Assembly (NCBI GenBank): GCA_030603445.1
Contig: JAUVXU010000012.1
Location: 1-56,509, forward strand
DNA length: 56,509 nt
Reading direction: 5' to 3'
Source of the DNA: Methanomicrobia archaeon
GTDB taxonomy: Archaea; Methanobacteriota_B; Thermococci; Methanofastidiosales; NM3
Notes under the pieces: model-generated
Told to the model about the DNA's origin: nothing
What the model saw: only the letters and a program-made list of their open reading frames with translations
Database searches by the model: none
Program-made: the position numbers and the translations under genes
Part shown: positions 26,003 to 33,406 of the stretch, piece by piece
How the letters are laid out: each line of letters opens with the position of its first letter
Position numbering within the stretch: position 1 is the stretch's first letter

Positions 26003-26302
26003 TTATATAAACTCATCGTATTCCTCCTCTTCATAGAGGTCTTCATGAAGCGAGTCGATTATGTCTTCAAGATCCTCAATTTCTATCACGCCTTCTATTT
26101 TTGTGATTATCTCTTCATCCTCTTCTAGTATTAGCATCGGGATGTTTATAACCTCATATTTGCGAGCCTTGTTGGTCTGGTAGTCAACATTGACAAGCTC
26201 GAAGATAACATCATCATATTCGAGAGCGAGTTCCTCAAGCACGCTGCTTTGTATCTCGCAATCCTGACACCAATCAGCATAGAAATAAAGGATTTTAATC
26301 AT
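26003..26302 (-). CDS. Thioredoxin-like protein
   Basis: 99 residues. Active-site motif WCQDC near residues 12-16 after the YFYAD strand, and the cis-proline segment INIPMLIL near 53-60 identify a thioredoxin fold. The C-terminus is very acidic (YEEEEYDEFI). The CQDC motif differs from the usual CGPC, so the redox partner may not be standard thioredoxin reductase. Probably cytoplasmic. Directly upstream of the polyprenol kinase-like gene. Confidence 0.8.
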   Translation of the reverse strand: MIKILYFYADWCQDCEIQSSVLEELALEYDDVIFELVNVDYQTNKARKYEVINIPMLILEEDEEIITKIEGVIEIEDLEDIIDSLHEDLYEEEEYDEFI

Positions 26303-26535
26303 GTGTGTCCTTTTTTAAAGAACCATCTTTTAAGTTTTGTGGTAATAGGGGGCGTTGGAGGAGAAAATTACTCTCTTCTCTTTTTAGCCCTTGAAAATAA
26401 TTGCAACTAACATTTATGTATATATACGAAGTTGATGATTTATCATTCATCAAACACGAAGTACCATCGAATAAAAATATCTAGAGCAGGAATGAGTATT
26501 AAAAGAATTGGCAAATAATTTTAATTATAATCTTA

Positions 26536-26558
26536 TTATTAATAATAATGTTAATTAG
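26536..26558 (+). repeat. 23-bp direct repeat, copy 1, upstream of fic
   Basis: Identical to 26608-26630 (core AATAATGTTAATTAG), 72 bp apart centre to centre. Lying 100-200 bp before the Fic gene, the pair could bind a repressor, possibly the Fic protein's own winged helix. Confidence 0.6.
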
Positions 26559-26607
26559 CAAATAACTTATTAAAAAAAAAGAGTGTTTTCTTTAATAAGG
26601 GAAAGAC

Positions 26608-26630
26608 TTATTAATAATAATGTTAATTAG
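26608..26630 (+). repeat. 23-bp direct repeat, copy 2, upstream of fic
   Basis: Second exact copy of the repeat at 26536-26558. It is extremely AT-rich, so some chance similarity is expected, but 23 identical bases in a row is unusual. Confidence 0.6.
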
Positions 26631-26733
26631 TCATTCTATTGTTTAAATAATGTCCTATTTAGTTTAATTAAACGCTTCTTATTAAATAAAAAATAGAAAT
26701 ATTTAAATAGTAGTCCTTATTTTTATATTTATT

Positions 26734-27885
26734 ATGGATAAAGAAGAGTTTGAAGGTGCTTTTGGCGTAGTGAATGAAAGAGAAGATAAAAGGTGGGGGA
26801 AACATTTGGCATTTGTGCCTAACAAATTGCCTCCAAAAATTAAATATGATCAAAAATTAGCTCTTTCTCTTTCTAAAGCAGATTCAACATTAGGTAAACT
26901 ATCTGGGGTCGGTTTATTACTCCCAAATCCTAACTTATTGATTATGCCTTACCTTAGGAAAGAAGCTCTTATGAGTTCTAGAATTGAGGGAACAAGAATA
27001 TCGTTATCTGAACTACTATTATCTGAAGCAAAAGGAATTGAGGAAAGCATACCAGATGCTTTAGAAGTTATTAACTATGTACATGCAGTAGAATATGGCC
27101 TAAAAAAAATTGAGAATAAACCCATTGATTTAGAAATAATTAAGGGCATGCATAAAATTTTGATGAAAGATGTAAGAGGCAAAGATAAGTTACCTGGGAA
27201 CTATAGGGACATTCAAAATTGGATAGGCCCTAGAAACTCTAGCGTTCAAGAAGCTACTTTTGTGCCCCCGGGATCTGAAGAAGTATCTTCTTTAATGAAC
27301 AGGCTCATTGAATATTTAAACACCAATGATGGCACCCCTTTATTGATAAAATGTGCTTTAATGCATTACCAGTTTGAAACTATTCACCCGTTCTGCGATG
27401 GCAACGGCAGGATTGGTAGAGCACTAATTACACTATATTTATGCAAAAAGAAGTTAATAATTAAGCCATTACTCTATCTTAGCGGTTTTTTTGAAGCAAA
27501 TAAGAGAGAATACAGTTCTCTTCTCTTGAAAACAAATAAAGATGGAAACTTTGAGGAATGGATAGACTTCTTTTTAGAGGCCGTAGCTGTACAAGCAGAT
27601 GATGCATCACAAAGAGCTTCTAAAATACAAAAACTTAGAGAAGAGTATAGACAAAAGATTCAAAATGAATTCCAGACATCATCGCTTACAAAATTAATAG
27701 ACAAATTATTTTTGAATCCTTACATATCCATCACGAATGCTGAAAAAATATTGAAAGTAACTTATCCTACTGCAAAAAGGCTTATTGAGAATTTAATGGA
27801 TATAGGAATTTTAGAACCTGCGGATAAGAGGGAAAGAAACAAGATTTTTATAGCGCATGAGATATTTCGTATAATTGATATTTGA
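26734..27885 (+). CDS. Fic-family protein with C-terminal winged helix
   Basis: 383 residues. The Fic AMP-transferase motif HPFCDGNGRIGR lies near 218-229, complete with catalytic His and anion-binding Gly/Asn/Arg. An N-terminal SSRIEGT (about 82-88) matches the inhibitory (S/T)xxxE(G/N) helix, so this is a self-inhibited class II Fic. The C-terminal ~65 residues (ITNAEKILKVTYPTAKRLI, then ENLMDIGIL) form a winged helix, common in Fic proteins thought to regulate their own genes. It transfers AMP to protein hydroxyls; the target is unknown. AT-rich like the surrounding accessory DNA. Confidence 0.88.
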   Translation: MDKEEFEGAFGVVNEREDKRWGKHLAFVPNKLPPKIKYDQKLALSLSKADSTLGKLSGVGLLLPNPNLLIMPYLRKEALMSSRIEGTRISLSELLLSEAKGIEESIPDALEVINYVHAVEYGLKKIENKPIDLEIIKGMHKILMKDVRGKDKLPGNYRDIQNWIGPRNSSVQEATFVPPGSEEVSSLMNRLIEYLNTNDGTPLLIKCALMHYQFETIHPFCDGNGRIGRALITLYLCKKKLIIKPLLYLSGFFEANKREYSSLLLKTNKDGNFEEWIDFFLEAVAVQADDASQRASKIQKLREEYRQKIQNEFQTSSLTKLIDKLFLNPYISITNAEKILKVTYPTAKRLIENLMDIGILEPADKRERNKIFIAHEIFRIIDI

Positions 27886-27923
27886 GAATTAGATAAAATC
27901 CTTATGCGTTCTATCTCATTTGT

Positions 27924-28673
27924 TCAAAGGCCTGAAACAGAATCAATGGCTCTCTCAAACGTATCCCTCAACAGATCTAGGCTGCCCTGTATCTGGCCTA
28001 TTGGAAGCCCGAAAGAGTCTGCCATGGCATGTGCCCTTTTGTAATCTTCCTCATCCTGGATTCCCTCCTCAACTATTAGTGCCCTTTTGTAGTCATTTGC
28101 ACTAAGCATTATCTTTGTGTATGAGTCGTTGTACTCCCTTCCATACCTCTCGCTGATTCGCTTGACCATATCCTCCCTGTGGTCAACAAAACCAGGTGTC
28201 AGGAAAAAGCTTCCATTGCGCTTTAGTTCCTCAAAGTATTTTTCCCTTCCTAGAACAGAACATATGCAGTCGTCAACCATTCCTTCTTCGTCTGATGGAT
28301 AGAACAGTTTTACATTCTCACGCCGGATGACTGAAGACAGAGCGTTGCCACAAAGACCATAGAGAAGAAGTATTGAGGATGTGCAGTCCTTAAATCTATT
28401 AACCTCCTCGTTGCATGCATACGTCAATTCATCTATATCAATGTGCAATCCTATGGGCAGGATGTTAATCAAAACATCCAAAGTCGGGGATAGCTTCGGG
28501 AGGAAGTCAGGGTCCCCAATAAACTTCACTTCATGTCCAGAGATGAACTTTGAAAAATGCATATTCTCAGGGCTCCTTACCATATATAGATTATCCACAT
28601 CTGTATTGTTATTCAAAATGTGGGCAAGTTCCCTCTCAAATACCTGGCAAGCAATGATGCCCAATCTTCTCAT
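27924..28673 (-). CDS. DUF1638 family protein
   Basis: 249 residues. Start MRRLGIIACQVFERELAHIL, then a central SSILLLYGLCGNAL and DDCICSVLGREKYFEEL, and a C-terminal region with HAMADSFGLPIGQIQGSLDLL: the pattern of DUF1638 proteins, which in methanogens often occur near corrinoid methyltransferase genes. Conserved Cys/Asp suggest metal or cofactor binding. No methyltransferase is adjacent here. Function unknown. Confidence 0.7.
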   Translation of the reverse strand: MRRLGIIACQVFERELAHILNNNTDVDNLYMVRSPENMHFSKFISGHEVKFIGDPDFLPKLSPTLDVLINILPIGLHIDIDELTYACNEEVNRFKDCTSSILLLYGLCGNALSSVIRRENVKLFYPSDEEGMVDDCICSVLGREKYFEELKRNGSFFLTPGFVDHREDMVKRISERYGREYNDSYTKIMLSANDYKRALIVEEGIQDEEDYKRAHAMADSFGLPIGQIQGSLDLLRDTFERAIDSVSGL

Positions 28674-28860
28674 GAGATTTATGTAAAATTAGAATATTAA
28701 AGATTTTTCTCTTAAACGGGTTTTGTATGATGCAAAAGGTAAAATGATTTCTCAGAAGAGTTATTGAAATGCATAAGCCGATTTTGGAAAATGAAGTGAG
28801 CCGTATGGCCCATGGTGAATAGATGCATTGGCCCCGTATGAAGGATTGTCCGAAGCTTCC

Positions 28861-29943
28861 TTATTCTTCTAATCCACTGTTTTCGACCTGTCCTATATCC
28901 CGTCTAGCTGATATTAAATATTTAATAGATAAATAAAAAACCAATATACCTATTACACAATCAATAAGCCAGAACAATAACATGATTATATCTCTAAAAT
29001 CCCCCAGCAAAAATTTATTGATCACAGAGGAAATAGTGAAGAGTAAAGATAGGATTATAACTATTTTCCATGAAAAGTTAATTGGCGAGCTGATGGTTTT
29101 AGGCAATGCTGTTTTTTTGGATTTTCTTAAATGAAAAAATAACAGGATAAATAATCCTGCATATATCAGCCAGATAATCAATTGGGGAAATAGCCCTGGT
29201 AACGCTTCAGGTCGTATAAGAATTCCCAGCAAAATATACATAATCACTAACAGAGCTAATAGAAATGAGAACTCTCTTTTGTTTGGAAGAAGAGCCTGAA
29301 TAGTATATTTCTTGCCGTTTGTTTTATTCCTCCATAGGTATATCAACAACATGAGGGCCGCAGTTGTTGAAAGTCCCGACAGTAAAGAATGCATTGGAGA
29401 AGGAGAGTTAAGGCCTTGGAATATCCCAAATAATACAGCGCATGATAAAAGCAGAATATAGCTTTTCTTTCTGGAGTCAAACAAACTTTTTATTCTGTTC
29501 GGCAATCCGTTTACAATTCCTCTTGAGTTGGTTAATACACTCTCGCTAATGAATAAGGGGATGATAAATGACATAAAAGAGTGCCAGAAGAATACTAGAA
29601 GAATAACTTCTACTACTGCAATACCTGCTACTGAAATGAAAGGATCTCCCCAAGAAGGAGTCCATAAAACCTTTGTTAGATATGCTTCATACATCCCAAA
29701 AATTGCTCCGGATATGAAAAGCGTATAAAAACAAGGTTTGCCATAATTAAACACGATATAAGACAATACAAGGATGTGGAGAGTATATAGTGGAAATTCC
29801 AGCGCCAACCCCCATAAACGAAAGAAGGGAAACATATCCGAGCCAGAAACAACTTCGGCGAAGAAAACAGATAATGATCCTAAAATAATCCAGAAAAAGA
29901 ATTTAAGTTTTTTGGATGGTTGAACGTTTATGTTATTTCCCAT
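28861..29943 (-). CDS. Multi-pass membrane protein of unknown function
   Basis: 360 residues with about ten hydrophobic segments spread over the whole length, for example FFFWIILGSLSVFFAEVV at 15-32 and ILVFYLSIKYLI near the end. A FFAEVVSGS...GLALEFPLYTLH region near the start is the most distinctive. No transporter or enzyme motif recognised. Its ATG lies 9 bp from the inverted repeat of the GNAT cassette, so the cassette insertion may have replaced its promoter region. Confidence 0.6.
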   Translation of the reverse strand: MGNNINVQPSKKLKFFFWIILGSLSVFFAEVVSGSDMFPFFRLWGLALEFPLYTLHILVLSYIVFNYGKPCFYTLFISGAIFGMYEAYLTKVLWTPSWGDPFISVAGIAVVEVILLVFFWHSFMSFIIPLFISESVLTNSRGIVNGLPNRIKSLFDSRKKSYILLLSCAVLFGIFQGLNSPSPMHSLLSGLSTTAALMLLIYLWRNKTNGKKYTIQALLPNKREFSFLLALLVIMYILLGILIRPEALPGLFPQLIIWLIYAGLFILLFFHLRKSKKTALPKTISSPINFSWKIVIILSLLFTISSVINKFLLGDFRDIIMLLFWLIDCVIGILVFYLSIKYLISARRDIGQVENSGLEE

Positions 29944-29951
29944 AATAATTC

Positions 29952-29966
29952 ATAATAGTTGTTAGA
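29952..29966. repeat. Inverted repeat, left end of the GNAT cassette
   Basis: ATAATAGTTGTTAGA is the exact reverse complement of 30661-30675. Its inner end reads GTTAGAC, which matches the integron attC core GTTRRRY. Confidence 0.7.
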
Positions 29967-30094
29967 CCATATAATCTTAACGAGTTTCGGGCAAATTCAC
30001 TTAACGTTTGACTTAAGGGAAGTTGCACAACGAATTTGAGCGAAGCGACACCTTGTATTCTTTATTAAGTGCAAAAACACTAAAAATCATTTAT

Positions 30095-30631
30095 TCATTT
30101 AGAATAATCTCGTTTTAGAATTGAATACATCTCTAAGTCAACATAATGACCATATTCAAATTCATAATCTCTTAGTATTCCTTCTTTTTGGAATTGATTT
30201 CGAATTAATACAATTTTTGAACTTTCATTTCTAACATCTACCATCGCTTCAATTCTATTATATTTAAGCTCATTAAAACCCCATTTTAATAATTGTTTTA
30301 TAAAGTTGGTAATTATTCCTTTACCCCAATATTTCTTACAAAGTATGTAGCCTAATTCGGTTCTGTTATGTTCTTTTATGAAATCGAAAAAACCAATATC
30401 ACCAATATAACAATCATTGTTTTTTTCAGTGATTATCCATCTTCCAGCGTTTTCTGCAAACTGTTTGATACACCAATCTACTTGTTTTTTTGCATCATTA
30501 ATATTTGCATAAAAAGTGCCATTAGTGCCATAATATTTCATGACTTCTTTATCATGGCTAATTTTATAAAATCCTTCAGCATCATGAATTTTAGGTTTTC
30601 TTAATTTATAATTTTTGTATTCAAAATTCAT
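30095..30631 (-). CDS. GNAT acetyltransferase, RimJ/RimL type
   Basis: 178 residues. Start MNFEYKNYKLRKPKIHDAEG is the typical first strand of RimJ/RimL-like GNAT proteins; GYILCKKYWGKGIITNFIK near 108-126 holds the acetyl-CoA binding loop (Q/R-x-x-G-x-G/A variant), followed by NRIEAMVDVRNESSKIVL and FQKEGILRDYEF. It transfers acetyl to an amino group on a protein or small molecule; the target is unknown. I chose the ATG at 30631, as GGAATTGTCAAA precedes it; an upstream in-frame start would run into the inverted repeat. Strongly AT-rich and bracketed by 15-bp inverted repeats, hence probably acquired. Confidence 0.85.
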   Translation of the reverse strand: MNFEYKNYKLRKPKIHDAEGFYKISHDKEVMKYYGTNGTFYANINDAKKQVDWCIKQFAENAGRWIITEKNNDCYIGDIGFFDFIKEHNRTELGYILCKKYWGKGIITNFIKQLLKWGFNELKYNRIEAMVDVRNESSKIVLIRNQFQKEGILRDYEFEYGHYVDLEMYSILKRDYSK

Positions 30632-30660
30632 TTTGACAATTCCTTTTTGGTGTTCTTGCA

Positions 30661-30675
30661 TCTAACAACTATTAT
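30661..30675. repeat. Inverted repeat, right end of the GNAT cassette
   Basis: TCTAACAACTATTAT is the exact reverse complement of 29952-29966. With the preceding A it reads ATCTAAC, matching the integron RYYYAAC core. Confidence 0.7.
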
Positions 30676-30865
30676 ACGAACCTTTTGTTTTTATAACATA
30701 TCATTTTAAGAGTTAAAGCGAAATTTAATTAATTCCAAATGAAAAATCAATTTGAAAATAATTTTGTGCAAATTTCTCAATTAAATATGTAAAACTCAAT
30801 AAAAAATATGGGTTAATCAAAAAACTCTTTAATATAACCCAAGACAAGAAGAGAGGGGAATTGCA

Positions 30866-32107
30866 ATGAACATGAAAGCCTTGCATGCGCTGGACTATTA
30901 CAGGGGGCTTCCTAATAGCATTTACGTCCTATTCGTGTCAAGGATCATTAACAGCATGGGTGCGTTTGTGCGTCCATTCCTCGCAATATTTTTAACTTTA
31001 AATATGGGAATAGGGCCGGCGCAAGCAGGCCTTATCGGGACTATTGCGATATTAGTATACGCACCAGGATCCGCAATAGGTGGGATACTTGCAGATCGTG
31101 TTGGAAGAAAAAAAACGCTTATCACGTTTAGATTTCTTGCCGCTGCCTGCTACGTCCCCTGTGCGTTTCTTGGCAACTCAATGCTCATTCCTATCTTTCT
31201 TATCATGTCGGCCTTTATAAGTGGAATAGCCGATCCCTCAAGCAACTGCATGGTTGCAGACCTAACAAACGAGAAAAACAGAAAGCAGGCTTTCTCTTTG
31301 CTATACCTTGGAATAAATATGGGGTTCTCCATCGGGCCCATGATAGCCGGATTCCTTTACACCAATTATATAGAATGGATATTTCTTGGTGACGCCATTA
31401 CCTCTTTTGGGTCTATTATCCTTATCCACCGCTACGTGAAAGAGACTATGCCCGACCTTTCATGCATTGACGAGTATGGCATAAGAAAAGACTCCGATGA
31501 ACGTCCAGAAGAAGGCGCATTCTCGCAAGTATTGCGCAGACGGCCGCTACTTATATATTTTGCTTTTATTAACATGCTTCTTTGGTTTGTTCTATCCCAA
31601 TGTAACTTTACGCTGCCGCTGCAGGTAAATGAGCTGTTTGGTACAAGTGATGGGCCGCGATTATTTGGGATACTTATGTCTATTAACGGCCTCGTTGTTG
31701 TGATGATGACGCTTTTTTTAACTAAACTCACCCAAACGCTAAAACCAATAATAAATATTAGTATATCAGGCATTCTTTGCGCCATTGGCTTTGGCATGCT
31801 TTATTTTTCGTCTGACTTCAGGATCTTTATGTTATCAACAGCAATTTGGACTATGGGAGAAATACTAAACGCCACAAACTCCGGAGTATATATAGCAAAC
31901 CACACACCAATGTCCCATAGGGGCAGATTCAACGCTGTCATTAACCTCATAGGCGGGACAGGTATAAGCCTAAATCCATTGCTTATGGGAATTTATATTA
32001 GCGCTTTTTCCCTAAGGATGGTTTGGCCACTAGTCGTGGCCCTTAGCATTGTAGGCACAGTGCTCATGTATGCACTATATCTTCTTGAGAAAAGGAAAGT
32101 TTACTAA
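30866..32107 (+). CDS. Major facilitator superfamily transporter
   Basis: 413 residues with twelve probable membrane helices. The MFS motif between helices 2 and 3 reads GGILADRVGRKKTL (about 72-85). A cytoplasmic loop lies near 190-225. The pattern YLGINMGFSIGPMIAGFL in helix 5 resembles the drug-proton antiporter motif C of exporters, so efflux is likely. A ribosome-binding AGAGGGGAATT lies just before the ATG. Substrate unknown. Confidence 0.88.
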   Translation: MNMKALHALDYYRGLPNSIYVLFVSRIINSMGAFVRPFLAIFLTLNMGIGPAQAGLIGTIAILVYAPGSAIGGILADRVGRKKTLITFRFLAAACYVPCAFLGNSMLIPIFLIMSAFISGIADPSSNCMVADLTNEKNRKQAFSLLYLGINMGFSIGPMIAGFLYTNYIEWIFLGDAITSFGSIILIHRYVKETMPDLSCIDEYGIRKDSDERPEEGAFSQVLRRRPLLIYFAFINMLLWFVLSQCNFTLPLQVNELFGTSDGPRLFGILMSINGLVVVMMTLFLTKLTQTLKPIINISISGILCAIGFGMLYFSSDFRIFMLSTAIWTMGEILNATNSGVYIANHTPMSHRGRFNAVINLIGGTGISLNPLLMGIYISAFSLRMVWPLVVALSIVGTVLMYALYLLEKRKVY

Positions 32108-32124
32108 AAAGTAAAGTAGAATAT

Positions 32125-32217
32125 ATGAATTTTTGTCTTAATCCTGTTGAGGGATGGTCTCACGGTTCTAAATTTCCGTGTTATGCGATGAATATAGCAA
32201 AAGGTATGGAAGAATAA
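32125..32217 (+). pseudogene. Remnant of a radical-SAM (DUF5131/phage Gp37-Gp68-like) protein
   Basis: A 30-residue frame reads MNFCLNPVEGWSHGSKFPCY and ends KGMEE-stop. The start resembles the NPVxGCSHGCxxCYA cluster-binding region of DUF5131/Gp37-Gp68 proteins, but the first two cysteines are Trp and Ser and the rest of the protein (normally about 230-300 residues) is missing. It lies between the MFS gene and the AT-rich defence cluster and probably marks another insertion boundary. Confidence 0.4.
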
Positions 32218-32443
32218 AAGATTATGAAAAATAGTTAAAACCAAAATTAGTTAAAAATTCATTTGAATTAATAGATAAAGAAATTCCAAAATATAAAAAA
32301 AGTTAATATACTATTTATATTGTACTATATAAAGATATTATATATTATTTACTAAACAATAATGATTTATCATCCTTTATAAATAATAGTATAGAAAGAT
32401 TTATAAGTATATAACTCCAATATATACTATATAATAATATATT
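32218..32443. promoter_or_regulatory. AT-rich promoter region of the MORC cluster
   Basis: About 225 bp with several TATA-like strings, the nearest being TATATACTATATAA around 32420-32433. The GTG start of the zinc-ribbon gene follows within 15 bp, so one of the more distal elements is the likelier TATA box. No gene seen. Confidence 0.4.
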
Positions 32444-33406
32444 GTGATTAACTTGAGTATATTACATCCGGATGGAAATTGGGTAAAATGTGGTAATTGT
32501 AGCTCCGAATTTGATCTAAATAAAAATAATGGCTGTCCTTTATGTGGTTTTGGTAGTAATAATAAATTAATTATTAAAAAAAATAAAAATAGCTTAATTA
32601 AGGATAATAATGTCAATTATTTAGATATTCCTAACGATTTAAAAGTAATATCAAAAAAACCTATAGTTAACTACCAAACAAAAACAGTTGGTAGTTGGGG
32701 AATGTTCAATTCTTTTTTTCCTGGAAAAGCAATTCTAAGGATATTAGCTAATTTATTAAATGAAAATAAATCAGAATCTATGAAATTAAGCGATCTTATA
32801 AAAACAAGTTCAGAAGTATTTAATAAAAGGGGATTTTCAAAATTAAGGGGATTTCCAAATAATCCTAAAAAAGACAATTCCATAAAAAGATTAGTATATC
32901 ACTTTATAGAAACCTTTGAAGAAATGAGTTTTTTCATAGTTAATTCTCCAGAAATAAAAAGAGAAAAAATTTGGAATGAACAATGGAATAATATAAACAT
33001 AACTTTATCGAAAGAAGGTTTAGAATTTGCAAAAATTAGAAATATAGTACTTGATAATTATGAATTCGTTCAAGTGCTAACTATAGAGGAAAAAAAGTGG
33101 TTATTAGAGTATCTAAAAAAAATAGATAGCCAAGGCTATAAAGAATATTCTATGTTAAAAAACGTTTTTGAGTTTATTAAACAAGGACATAACGGTAAAG
33201 ACGAGTTGTGGGATTGGTTTAGAAAAAACCCTGCTTTTGTAGATTATGTTAAAGAATGGAGTCGGAAGGCAAACAATCCTGTAGCGTTTAATAAACAGAT
33301 AAATAATTTATCTCCCACTTTTGCGGCTAGCAAATTAGCTCTATTAAGGGAATTAAATGTTATAAAAAATAGGAGAAACGATTATACAATAATAAGTGAT
33401 TTATGA
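32444..33406 (+). CDS. Zinc-ribbon protein, first gene of the candidate MORC system
   Basis: 320 residues starting at a GTG (a TTG at 32453 is an alternative). Cys16, Cys19, Cys31 and Cys34 (KCGNC and GCPLCG) form a zinc ribbon. The rest is Lys/Asn-rich and helical, with KLSDLIKTSSEVFNKRGFSK near 105-125 and a C-terminal winged-helix-like end (ASKLALLRELNVIKNRRNDY). No known family recognised. Its stop overlaps the start of the ATPase gene by 4 bp, so the two are translationally coupled. A nucleic-acid-binding or substrate-recognition role is inferred. Very AT-rich. Confidence 0.6.
   Translation: MINLSILHPDGNWVKCGNCSSEFDLNKNNGCPLCGFGSNNKLIIKKNKNSLIKDNNVNYLDIPNDLKVISKKPIVNYQTKTVGSWGMFNSFFPGKAILRILANLLNENKSESMKLSDLIKTSSEVFNKRGFSKLRGFPNNPKKDNSIKRLVYHFIETFEEMSFFIVNSPEIKREKIWNEQWNNINITLSKEGLEFAKIRNIVLDNYEFVQVLTIEEKKWLLEYLKKIDSQGYKEYSMLKNVFEFIKQGHNGKDELWDWFRKNPAFVDYVKEWSRKANNPVAFNKQINNLSPTFAASKLALLRELNVIKNRRNDYTIISDL

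Larger units (their letters stand above)
26303..26733. other. AT-rich intergenic region with direct repeats
   Basis: 430 bp without a gene. It holds two 23-bp direct repeats (26536-26558 and 26608-26630) and, at about 26699-26710, ATATTTAAATAG, a TATA box 24-35 bp before the Fic gene start. Confidence 0.5.
29952..30675. mobile_element. Candidate gene cassette carrying a GNAT acetyltransferase
   Basis: A 724-bp unit with perfect 15-bp inverted ends encloses one AT-rich gene. Read on the minus strand it starts GTTAGATGC, 28 bp before the gene start, and ends GTCTAACAAC, as gene cassettes of integrons do (R' GTTRRRY and R'' RYYYAAC). Between the gene stop and the left end lies a region with CACTTAA (29998-30004) and TTAAGTG (30065-30071) as a second inverted pair. 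It could alternatively be a MITE-like element. No integron integrase is seen in the window. Confidence 0.45.

Noticed and set aside
28795-28860. GAGCCGTATGG segment considered as group II intron domain V
   Set aside because: The expected complementary strand and bulge are missing and no reverse transcriptase gene is near.
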